A stretch of DNA of 5,829 nt from positions 1 through 5,829 of the forward strand of contig JAEWUY010000123.1 in the NCBI GenBank assembly GCA_023396795.1, read 5' to 3'. The notes under the pieces are model-generated. The model had not been told where the DNA came from, made no database searches, and saw nothing but the letters and a program-made list of their open reading frames with translations. This stretch comes from Bacillota bacterium. GTDB taxonomy: Bacteria; Bacillota_I; Bacilli_A; RFN20; CAG-826. Below are positions 1 to 5,829 of the stretch, piece by piece; within the stretch, counting starts at the first letter, position 1; every line of letters starts with the position of its first letter. A program made the position numbers and the translations under genes.

Positions 1-726
1 GGGGTTGGTGGTTTCATTGAAGCCAAAAAGTGGGATACGACACTCACTTTGATAGAAGATGATGAACAAGACGAACCAATCGGGTGGGTGAACGTTGATG
101 ATCAAATTGGTAGCGACGAAGTCGGCACTGGCGATTTCTTCGGGCCGATTTGTGTCTGCGCTGCTTTTGTACGAAAAGAAGACGTTACTTATTTAAAGAA
201 AATAGGCGTTACCGACTCAAAGAAAATTAGTGATGACTATATTTTGGAAATCACTCCGCAGTTAATTAAAAAATTTTCGTATTCTCAAGTTAGCCTTAAT
301 AACGAAAAATATAACGAACTTACGAGCAAAAAAATAAATATCAATGAAATGAAAGCGCGTCTTCATAACCGCGTTTTACTTAACTTAATTAAAAAACACC
401 CTAATGTTAAACATATCTTTGTCGATCAATTCGTATCAGAAACCAAGTTTTTTGCTTATGCTTCTTGCGATGAACAAGTTAAACGCAAGATTGTTTTCAA
501 AACTAAAGGAGAGTCTCGCTTTCCGTCTGTCGCTTTAGCTAGCGTTATTGCTCGTTATTCGTTCTTAAAAAAAATGGAAGCCATGGGACAAAATTATGGT
601 ACTAAATTCCCGTTCGGGGCTTCTGCTAAAGTTGATGCGTTTGCTCAGTCTTTTATCGACCGCTTTGGCAAAGAAGAAATGAATAAAGTCGCAAAAATTA
701 ATTTTGCAAATTATAAGAGAATCTAA
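1..726 (+). CDS. rnhC: Ribonuclease HIII, 3' part (5' end outside window)
   Basis: RNase HIII cleaves the RNA strand of RNA/DNA hybrids in the cytoplasm, removing R-loops and primer or misincorporated RNA. The frame is open from base 1, giving 241 codons against roughly 300 for the family, so about 60 N-terminal residues (most of the TBP-like substrate-binding domain) lie off the window. The TTG at 49 lacks a ribosome binding site and has coding sequence in front of it, so I do not take it as the start. Numbered from window codon 1, the catalytic core shows GSDEVGTGDFFGP with acidic residues D39 and E40 (bases 115-120), the TDSKK motif, D142 in VDQF (base 424), and E171 in TKGES followed by ASVIARY. 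Together these give the DEDE set known for RNase HIII. The C-terminal GASAKVD and KINFANYK segments also match the family. All visible catalytic residues are intact. It ends in TAA nine bases before the lipoprotein gene and is probably co-transcribed with it. Confidence 0.95.
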   Translation, partial: GVGGFIEAKKWDTTLTLIEDDEQDEPIGWVNVDDQIGSDEVGTGDFFGPICVCAAFVRKEDVTYLKKIGVTDSKKISDDYILEITPQLIKKFSYSQVSLNNEKYNELTSKKININEMKARLHNRVLLNLIKKHPNVKHIFVDQFVSETKFFAYASCDEQVKRKIVFKTKGESRFPSVALASVIARYSFLKKMEAMGQNYGTKFPFGASAKVDAFAQSFIDRFGKEEMNKVAKINFANYKRI

Positions 727-730
727 AGGA
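725..730 (+). promoter_or_regulatory. Ribosome binding site of the MBL lipoprotein gene
   Basis: AAAGGA lies five bases before the ATG at 736 and overlaps the last two bases of the rnhC TAA stop. The arrangement suggests that ribosomes finishing rnhC could reinitiate here. The two genes are in the same reading frame, separated only by the TAA and three codons. No promoter is evident in front of this gene. Confidence 0.7.
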
Positions 731-735
731 TAAAT

Positions 736-2064
736 ATGAAAAAAATAATTCCGCTTTTGTTAATGATTATCTTGGCATTATCTTCGTGTCAACCAAGCGA
801 TACCTCGTCAAACGACGCTACGGATTCTTCGTCAACAAGTACAAATATTGATGGAACTTACGCTGAACGCATCGCCTCGATGAGCGATACAGGAATCAGT
901 ATTACCCAAGAAGATAAAACCGAAGCTAGTAACGCAACATATAATTTGCAAGCTCCTCTAGGAAGCGCGGCCCGCCCTCTTTCTTTGTCCGATTCCGAAT
1001 ACTTAGAAATATTAACTTTTGAGCAAGCCAGTCTATATGGCGATGCCTACTTAATCAAAGCTGGATCAGCTACCATTGCCATCGATTTTGGCAATAGTGT
1101 CAACGACAAATTTAGCGATGGCACGACTTACTATAATTCACTTAAGAATACTTACGATAAATATCTAGATAACGGCCATCTCGATTTGTTGATTTTAACC
1201 CATCCTCATGGTGATCATTTTGGAGGTATTGCGGCCTTAAAAAACGCCGCAACTTCAGTGGATATGATTGTTGACTATGGATATTATGCTTCAAGTGCCG
1301 AAAATTATAGAAGAAATATCCGCGATTACTACGTTGGATTAGGGGCAGAGTACCACCGTATTTACGACATGGTCAATGAACTTCAAAACGGCATGAAACG
1401 TACATATATCACCTCAGAGTTATTTATCGATTGGCTCGATACCGGTTATTATCAAGCAAATTATGACGCTGGACCAACCGTCGACGACAGAAATGTTACA
1501 TGTTTGGCCGGTATTTTAGCTTATCGCGATTTCACTTTCTTTTTCTCTGGCGATTTACAAGACAATCCTGACGGCTACGAAGGAACAGGTGGCATTGGCG
1601 AAACTAGTCTAGTTAATATCAATGATGACAACGAAACCATCTTTCACCCCGTAACAATGATGAAAGCCGCTCACCACGCTTCGAGCAAGGCTAATAATAA
1701 TATTCTATTAAATGTTATCCAACCCAAGATTGTTACGATTTCAGCTGGCGCTCCGCCTTCAGATACTGATTTCAATGGAAAATTTGGCGTCTGTGGCGGG
1801 CACCCTCATTATGAGGCGTTGGGTCGTTTTCTAACGCAAGGATTCAAACGCATTGTCCCTAAAATCTATTTGAACTTCGTTAATGGAACAACCTCGTTTG
1901 TCACCGACGGATTATCTAAGGTTTACATGCAAGGCTCGCCATTAAAAATGTCGTACTCAGGCTCGTCAAGTTTTGGCGAAGTCTCAGCCACTTATGGCTC
2001 GGTAGTTGATATATATCATAATATTCGCGAAACGAATTGGGCCCAAACTTGTCATGGATTATAA
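736..2064 (+). CDS. Exported lipoprotein with MBL-fold hydrolase domain, ComEC C-terminal-like
   Basis: A 442-residue predicted surface lipoprotein. Residues 1-18 are a lipoprotein signal peptide: KK, a hydrophobic stretch, then lipobox LSSC with Cys18 as the lipidated residue. Residues 19-38 are a Ser/Thr/Asp-rich linker typical of lipoproteins in low-GC Gram-positives. The MBL domain spans about 90-390. It has the metal-binding motif THPHGDHFGG (His156, His158, Asp160, His161), a second metal-ligand Asp273 in SGD after a hydrophobic strand, the AAHHAS motif (His313/His314), and a later SAG...GGHPH segment (336-358). The order HxHxDH, then SGD, then HH resembles the MBL domain of ComEC/Rec2 and related secreted MBL proteins such as pneumococcal phosphorylcholine esterase. 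I see no clear counterpart of the mid-domain histidine of classical beta-lactamases, which agrees with the ComEC-like group. By family, a metal-dependent phosphodiesterase or nuclease acting outside the membrane is likely, but the substrate is unknown. No ComEC membrane domain is attached. It follows rnhC by nine bases and ends just before a new promoter. Confidence 0.88.
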   Translation: MKKIIPLLLMIILALSSCQPSDTSSNDATDSSSTSTNIDGTYAERIASMSDTGISITQEDKTEASNATYNLQAPLGSAARPLSLSDSEYLEILTFEQASLYGDAYLIKAGSATIAIDFGNSVNDKFSDGTTYYNSLKNTYDKYLDNGHLDLLILTHPHGDHFGGIAALKNAATSVDMIVDYGYYASSAENYRRNIRDYYVGLGAEYHRIYDMVNELQNGMKRTYITSELFIDWLDTGYYQANYDAGPTVDDRNVTCLAGILAYRDFTFFFSGDLQDNPDGYEGTGGIGETSLVNINDDNETIFHPVTMMKAAHHASSKANNNILLNVIQPKIVTISAGAPPSDTDFNGKFGVCGGHPHYEALGRFLTQGFKRIVPKIYLNFVNGTTSFVTDGLSKVYMQGSPLKMSYSGSSSFGEVSATYGSVVDIYHNIRETNWAQTCHGL

Positions 2065-2066
2065 AA

Positions 2067-2093
2067 TGAATTTTATGTCATTTCACAAATTCA
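2067..2093. promoter_or_regulatory. Candidate operator: 7-bp inverted repeat over the -35 box
   Basis: TGAATTT (2067-2073) and AAATTCA (2087-2093) are perfect inverted 7-bp arms separated by 13 bases. The right arm covers the end of the -35 hexamer at 2082-2087, so a dimeric repressor bound here would block the promoter. The region is AT-rich and contains two further overlapping short dyads (2061-2076; 2064-2069 with 2078-2083). Chance occurrence is therefore quite possible. Confidence 0.3.
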
Positions 2094-2110
2094 AAACTCG
2101 GTGATATAAT
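2082..2110 (+). promoter_or_regulatory. Sigma-A-type promoter with extended -10, driving the ABC exporter genes
   Basis: The -35 box TTCACA (2082-2087; five of six bases match TTGACA) is followed after exactly 17 bases by a perfect TATAAT (2105-2110). A TG one base upstream of the -10 (2102-2103) makes it an extended -10. Transcription would start near 2117, giving a leader of about 50 bases before the TTG start at 2169. It is the best promoter match I found in the window and sits in the only sizeable intergenic gap, so the fusion gene and the permease probably form their own transcription unit. Confidence 0.8.
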
Positions 2111-2120
2111 GCTTCCGGAA

Positions 2121-2146
2121 TGTCTCGAAGGTTGAGAACACCTCAA
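2121..2146 (+). other. Short leader RNA with two alternative hairpins
   Basis: In the predicted 5' leader, TGTCTC (2121-2126) can pair with GAGAACA (2134-2140) with one bulged A. TTGAG (2132-2136) can instead pair perfectly with CTCAA (2142-2146) around a five-base loop. The two stems share bases 2134-2136 and so exclude each other. Neither is followed by a U-run, and the ribosome binding site at 2158 is left free by both. Any regulatory role is speculative; the element matches no riboswitch class I recognise. Confidence 0.25.
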
Positions 2147-2157
2147 ATAAAAACATC

Positions 2158-2161
2158 AGGA
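2158..2161 (+). promoter_or_regulatory. Ribosome binding site that fixes the TTG start at 2169
   Basis: AGGA stands seven bases before the TTG at 2169. The same frame has a TAA stop at 2148-2150 and no ATG, GTG or other TTG between that stop and 2169. The first residues from this TTG form a membrane helix. TTG is therefore the best start despite being a rarer start codon. Confidence 0.75.
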
Positions 2162-2168
2162 TTACAAA

Positions 2169-4382
2169 TTGACACATTATATTTCTACAATTATTGCTCT
2201 TGCAGTTGCTCTAATCGGCGCTTTGATTACTTTTTTCTTGACGCGTAAGCGCGATTTTAGCCTCGGAAAGAAAATATACGCTCTCGTCCTAGTTCTTGTC
2301 TTTATCACTCGCTATGTAGCTTATTCAGACAAAGCGCTTGATATTGTTGGCCTAACAGGCGGTGTTTTCTCACCAACGGTCACCTTTTTTGCCTATTTTG
2401 GAATATGGATTGAACTCGCCCTTATCGTTTTACTAATGTTATATCCGTTTTTCAAAATTGGGACGGTTCAAAATCTTATCAAATTTGTCTTCACTCCTGG
2501 TTTTGTTATTTACCTTGGCTTTTCCTATTTTAGTACCCACATGCAGCTTTTGGGCGCCGACCCATCAGATTTAGCTTTGTCCTTTTCTAGCCTTATGATA
2601 GCTCTTGAAAGTGGCGTGGTCGCCTATGGCCTTTTCCTTGTCTGGCGAGATAATTCATCGATAAAAATAACGAAAACGGAAGTTAAAAATTTATTACTAG
2701 CCATTATTCCGATTCTAATAGCTTCCTTGCCAATTTATGGACCCCAAATCTTATTTGGAAGTGCCAATGCCCGCTATGAAGTAATTGACATTTCTTTTAT
2801 CCACCGCTTATTCATTTATGCTTCAGCCGTTATTCCATTATTGATTTACTTCGCTCTTAAAAAGAAAGACAAAGAAGTCGTTCGCTTTGCCATGGTTTAT
2901 TTAAGCGTTGCCACAATGATAACTTTTTCGCGCGTCTTTTATTATCAAAACTTTCTAGAACCTTGGACGTGGCCCATTCATCTTTGTAACACCGCCATGT
3001 ATATCATTCCTATCTGTTTAATTTTCAAACTCGACAAGCTATTTTATTTTACGTACTTTATCAATGTCTTTGGAGCATTGATGGCTATGTTAATGCCTAA
3101 CTATGCGGAGACAACCAATTTAACGAGTCCAATTATTATTCAATTTTGGTATAACCACGCTTTAGCCTTTTTCATGCCTTTACTTCTTGTCGCCTTAAAA
3201 CTTTTTCCTCGTCCTAAGATGAAGCAAATGTATTATTCGCTTATCGCTTTTTCCGGTTATTTCTTGCTCGTCATGATTTTAAATGTTTGGTTCAGCAATT
3301 ACGCAACTGTTGACTTTTTCTTTATTAATAGTGATTTTATTGTCGATAAGCTCGGTATTTGGGCCGAAAAGATTTTCAATATTTCCGTTGGCTTCAATAT
3401 CGGTAATTTATCCTTTGTTTTCCATCCCGTGTATCAAGTGATGTTTTTATTAGTTTATGTTGGCGTCTCTTTTGCCATGTGGTTTGTTTATAGTTTAGGT
3501 TTTAGTGTCGCTGATTCACTCGGCGATTTAGCCGCTCGGCAAAAGAAAATTCGTCTCGATCAAATTGCGTTAATGGCCGCTTTAAATGGAAGGGGGATTG
3601 AACAACCCATGGAACTAGAAACAGGAGTAAAATTAGAGTTGAAAAACTTTTCTAAACAATATGGTAAAAACAAAGTTTTTGCCGTTAAAGATGCCTCATT
3701 GAGTGTTTATGGAGGCGAAATCTTTGGCTTTTTAGGACCGAATGGCGCGGGAAAATCAACAACAATTAAATCGATTGTCGGAATTCAAACAATTACCGAA
3801 GGTTCTATTTCCATCTGCGGCTATGATGTCGAAAAACAGCCAGTTATGGCCAAAAGAATGATCGGCTATGTTCCTGACCATTATGCCCTTTATGAAAAGC
3901 TTACCGCTCGCGAATACGTCAATTATATTGCCGATATTTATGGCGTCACCCGTGACGAACGGCAGGAACGCATTCCCTATTATGTTAGCCTTTTCCATCT
4001 TGAAGATTCTTTTGATAATCAAATTAAAACCTTCTCCCATGGGATGAAACAAAAAGTAACAATTATTGCCGCTCTTGTTCATGAGCCTAAACTGTGGCTT
4101 CTTGATGAACCTCTGACAGGTCTTGATCCCGATAGCATTTATCAAGTTAAAGAGTGCATGCGTCAACACGCTGCTAAGGGCAATATAGTTATGTTTTCAA
4201 GCCATATCATCGATGTCGTCGAAAATCTTTGTCAAAGAATCGCCGTTATTAAAAAGGGTCATCTTTATGAACCAATGACCATAGAAGATATTCATAAGCA
4301 AGGAACTCTCGAACAATACTATCTTAAAATGGCCGTTCAAGAAGACGAGGTTGTCACCACTGTTGCGTCAGTCAAGGAATAA
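2169..4382 (+). CDS. Fusion of a YwaF/TMEM164-type membrane domain with an ABC exporter ATPase
   Basis: A 737-residue protein with two parts. Residues 1-445 are strongly hydrophobic with about 12-13 predicted membrane segments. The second half of this region (about 207-440) resembles the YwaF/TP0381/TMEM164 family through WPIHLCN (268-274, with His271 and Cys273), FWYNHALAF (His330) and a later LNVWFSNY segment. Residues 1-200 are a further membrane block. After a charged linker (about 446-486) comes a complete ABC ATPase: Walker A GPNGAGKST (523-531), the Q-loop position in IGYVPD (Asp570, common in this exporter subfamily), signature SHGMKQK (623-629), Walker B LWLLDEP (Asp646, Glu647), D-loop GLDP (651-654), and switch His679. 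All catalytic residues needed for ATP hydrolysis are present. The permease gene starts two bases after the stop and is the obvious partner. The ATPase would power export and act on the cytoplasmic face. What the YwaF-like part does is unknown. I see no frameshift or stop at the junction, so the fusion appears real. Confidence 0.88.
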   Translation: MTHYISTIIALAVALIGALITFFLTRKRDFSLGKKIYALVLVLVFITRYVAYSDKALDIVGLTGGVFSPTVTFFAYFGIWIELALIVLLMLYPFFKIGTVQNLIKFVFTPGFVIYLGFSYFSTHMQLLGADPSDLALSFSSLMIALESGVVAYGLFLVWRDNSSIKITKTEVKNLLLAIIPILIASLPIYGPQILFGSANARYEVIDISFIHRLFIYASAVIPLLIYFALKKKDKEVVRFAMVYLSVATMITFSRVFYYQNFLEPWTWPIHLCNTAMYIIPICLIFKLDKLFYFTYFINVFGALMAMLMPNYAETTNLTSPIIIQFWYNHALAFFMPLLLVALKLFPRPKMKQMYYSLIAFSGYFLLVMILNVWFSNYATVDFFFINSDFIVDKLGIWAEKIFNISVGFNIGNLSFVFHPVYQVMFLLVYVGVSFAMWFVYSLGFSVADSLGDLAARQKKIRLDQIALMAALNGRGIEQPMELETGVKLELKNFSKQYGKNKVFAVKDASLSVYGGEIFGFLGPNGAGKSTTIKSIVGIQTITEGSISICGYDVEKQPVMAKRMIGYVPDHYALYEKLTAREYVNYIADIYGVTRDERQERIPYYVSLFHLEDSFDNQIKTFSHGMKQKVTIIAALVHEPKLWLLDEPLTGLDPDSIYQVKECMRQHAAKGNIVMFSSHIIDVVENLCQRIAVIKKGHLYEPMTIEDIHKQGTLEQYYLKMAVQEDEVVTTVASVKE
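3588..3611 (+). promoter_or_regulatory. Possible internal translation start for a free ATPase
   Basis: In the linker between the membrane part and the ATPase, GGAAGGGGG (3588-3596) lies 12 bases before an in-frame ATG (3609-3611, Met481). Initiation here would give a 257-residue protein, the normal size of a stand-alone ABC exporter ATPase. The spacing is longer than ideal. The purine run may be only a coding coincidence or a remnant of a once separate gene. Confidence 0.25.
4374..4378 (+). promoter_or_regulatory. Ribosome binding site of the permease gene
   Basis: AAGGA lies inside the last codons of the fusion gene, six bases before the ATG at 4385. The fusion stop (TAA, 4380-4382) falls between the site and the start, so the two genes are probably translationally coupled, as expected for subunits of one transporter. 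Confidence 0.8.
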
Positions 4383-4384
4383 CA

Positions 4385-5829
4385 ATGAACGATATTAAGA
4401 CACTCGTAATTATGCAGCTTAAGGATAAACTTGATCTTGGGTTTATCAAAGATAAAGCACAACTAATTCGCAAGATTGTTTTCTTCATCTTACGGTTTTT
4501 GATTGTGGCAGCTATTACGTTTGGCTTACTATATGTCTCCTCGTTTTTAAGAATTTTTCATAATTCACCTTTCTTGCCAACTTCCATTATGACGATGCTT
4601 TTGACCATCATTTTGCTGATTTCAACGTTTACTTGTACACTTGATTTAATCAAATCCTTATACTTGGCCGAAGATAATCAAGTATTGATTACTTATCCGA
4701 TTTCGGCGAACCGCATCTTTCTTTCAAAAATCATCGTTTTCTATATTTACGAAATCTATAAAAATGTTACCTTTACCCTTCCGATCTTCATCGCTTACGG
4801 ATTGCTTTCTCCCGTGTCATGGTTTTTCTACATTTGGGTCTTTATATCCTTTTTCTTTATTTCGATGATACCCGTTGTCCTTGGCGTTGTCTTATCGGTT
4901 CCAGGCTTATATCTAACGCGCTTTTTTAATCGTTTTCGCGCTATTAAAATTGTCTTATTCGCCGCCATATTAGGTTTATTCATTTATGGATTGTCGCAAA
5001 TTATTCTATTAATTCCTAGCGAGATCAACGTCTTGCGTTTTTGGGGCCCAATCAAAATACTTCTTTCGGATATTACCATGTTTTTCCAAGAACGCTTTTC
5101 GATTGTCTATCTGCTTGTCACAATGATTATCGGCAAATACGATGCAACTATGCATTACACATATCTTAATGGCGGAGTCTGGCTGACATTCTTGGGCTTG
5201 ATTGCGATTATGGCGATTATCTTTTTATCAATTTATTTTCTTTCACGCTTCATTTTTATAAAAATGACAAGTGGCAGCTTTGAATACGAAAAAAAATTCG
5301 CGGTCAAGGCATTGACAAATCGTCGTTTGCCGTCTTTTCTTTCCTTCATAATTAAAGAACTACGCCTTCTTTTTCGCACTGGCGAATTCACATATAATTT
5401 CGTCGCAACTTATATTTCAATTCCATTAATTATTTTGCTTATCAATCAGTTATTTGCGTCAATGGACTTATATCCAACTGGGCAATTCACCGTTCAAGCC
5501 TTTAATATTCTTATCATTATGCTTCCGTTATTGGCTTCCAATAGTATGATTGCCACAATGTACTCCAAAGAAGGCCGAACAGCCTACTTAAAACGAACAA
5601 AACCAGTTAATATTATCTTCCCGCTTTTTGCCAAGTTGTTGCCAAATATTGTTCTTTCTTTGCTGTCATTAATTGTCGCCCTTTATGTTTTTAACTCTCA
5701 TTTCAATTACCTCGGTATCAATATTATTCTGCTGACGCTTGCATTAATCTTTGTTCAAGTCGGTCACATTCTTTTCTGCGCTTTGCTAGATTTAATGAAT
5801 CCGCAGAACGAGCAATACGCTACCACTGG
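4385..5829 (+). CDS. ABC exporter permease, 5' part (3' end outside window)
   Basis: An open frame of 481 codons runs from ATG to the right edge with no stop. It encodes a polytopic membrane protein with roughly ten visible hydrophobic segments (about 31-57, 66-90, 112-140, 146-178, 187-210, 265-290, 340-360, 372-395, 412-437, 444-468). It resembles the putative ABC exporter permeases of low-GC Gram-positives. Matching landmarks are an AEDNQVLITYPIS segment (95-107) after the second helix, SKEGRTAYLKRTKPV (394-408), and LDLMNPQNEQY (468-478), corresponding to the DLxxP motif that follows a late helix in such proteins. As the transmembrane half of the exporter, it should pair with the ATPase encoded immediately upstream. 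The substrate cannot be told from the sequence. Family members are often 500-600 residues, so most of the protein is visible and further helices probably lie beyond the edge. Confidence 0.85.
   Translation, partial: MNDIKTLVIMQLKDKLDLGFIKDKAQLIRKIVFFILRFLIVAAITFGLLYVSSFLRIFHNSPFLPTSIMTMLLTIILLISTFTCTLDLIKSLYLAEDNQVLITYPISANRIFLSKIIVFYIYEIYKNVTFTLPIFIAYGLLSPVSWFFYIWVFISFFFISMIPVVLGVVLSVPGLYLTRFFNRFRAIKIVLFAAILGLFIYGLSQIILLIPSEINVLRFWGPIKILLSDITMFFQERFSIVYLLVTMIIGKYDATMHYTYLNGGVWLTFLGLIAIMAIIFLSIYFLSRFIFIKMTSGSFEYEKKFAVKALTNRRLPSFLSFIIKELRLLFRTGEFTYNFVATYISIPLIILLINQLFASMDLYPTGQFTVQAFNILIIMLPLLASNSMIATMYSKEGRTAYLKRTKPVNIIFPLFAKLLPNIVLSLLSLIVALYVFNSHFNYLGINIILLTLALIFVQVGHILFCALLDLMNPQNEQYATT

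Noticed and set aside
49..51. TTG at 49 as the start of RNase HIII
   Set aside because: The frame is open back to base 1, no ribosome binding site precedes the TTG, and RNase HIII needs an N-terminal domain that would be missing. The gene is cut by the window edge.
2061..2076. Palindrome ATAAAAT-GA-ATTTTAT as a rho-independent terminator for the first transcription unit
   Set aside because: The stem has no G or C pairs, the loop is two bases, and it is followed by GTCATTT rather than a U-run. It cannot be supported as a terminator.
3861..3880. Asp in place of Gln at the Q-loop position of the ABC ATPase (IGYVPD, Asp570)
   Set aside because: Asp or Glu at this position is common in exporter ATPases of low-GC Gram-positives, and all other ATPase motifs are intact, so it is not an unusual loss.
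3756..4169. A 137-codon open frame on the - strand inside the ATPase region
   Set aside because: It lies entirely antisense to the conserved Walker A to Walker B region of the ABC ATPase, has no recognisable domain, and is a shadow of that coding sequence.
1..5829. Use of an alternative genetic code (TGA = Trp)
   Set aside because: Every tryptophan is TGG and no in-frame TGA is needed in any of the four genes; all three visible stops are TAA.

Overview
The window looks like chromosomal DNA from a low-GC Gram-positive relative (Bacillota, or an Acholeplasma/RF39-like branch of Mycoplasmatota). The evidence is an RNase HIII gene, AGGA-type ribosome binding sites, a Ser/Thr/Asp-rich lipoprotein leader, TTG as a start codon, and moderately AT-rich DNA. 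All tryptophans are TGG, and no in-frame TGA occurs in about 1,900 codons. The standard bacterial code therefore fits, and a Mycoplasma/Spiroplasma-type code (TGA = Trp) is not supported. The exact taxon cannot be fixed from this sequence. There are no tRNA/rRNA genes, CRISPR arrays, insertion sequences or long repeats.

Layout: four genes on the + strand, tightly packed, in two apparent transcription units. Unit 1 (1-2064) holds the 3' part of rnhC (RNase HIII, cut by the left edge). Nine bases after it comes a gene for an exported lipoprotein with a metallo-beta-lactamase (MBL) fold resembling the C-terminal domain of ComEC. A 104-bp gap follows, with a near-consensus extended -10 sigma-A promoter, an overlapping inverted repeat and a short leader that can form alternative hairpins. 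Unit 2 (2169 to the right edge) holds a 737-residue protein that joins a polytopic membrane region of the YwaF/TMEM164 type to a complete ABC-exporter ATPase. Two bases after its stop comes an ABC-exporter permease gene, which is cut by the right edge.

How the genes may work together: the ATPase half of the fusion and the downstream permease are the expected two halves of an ABC exporter of unknown substrate. The unusual part is the extra membrane region of about 450 residues on the ATPase. It carries the family's His-Leu-Cys motif in a membrane helix. Its eukaryotic relative TMEM164 has been reported to be a phospholipid acyltransferase with a catalytic cysteine, so a membrane-lipid-linked role is a reasonable but unproven hypothesis. 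The MBL lipoprotein should act outside the cell, on a nucleic acid or another phosphodiester substrate if it behaves like its relatives. Its link to rnhC may be only positional.
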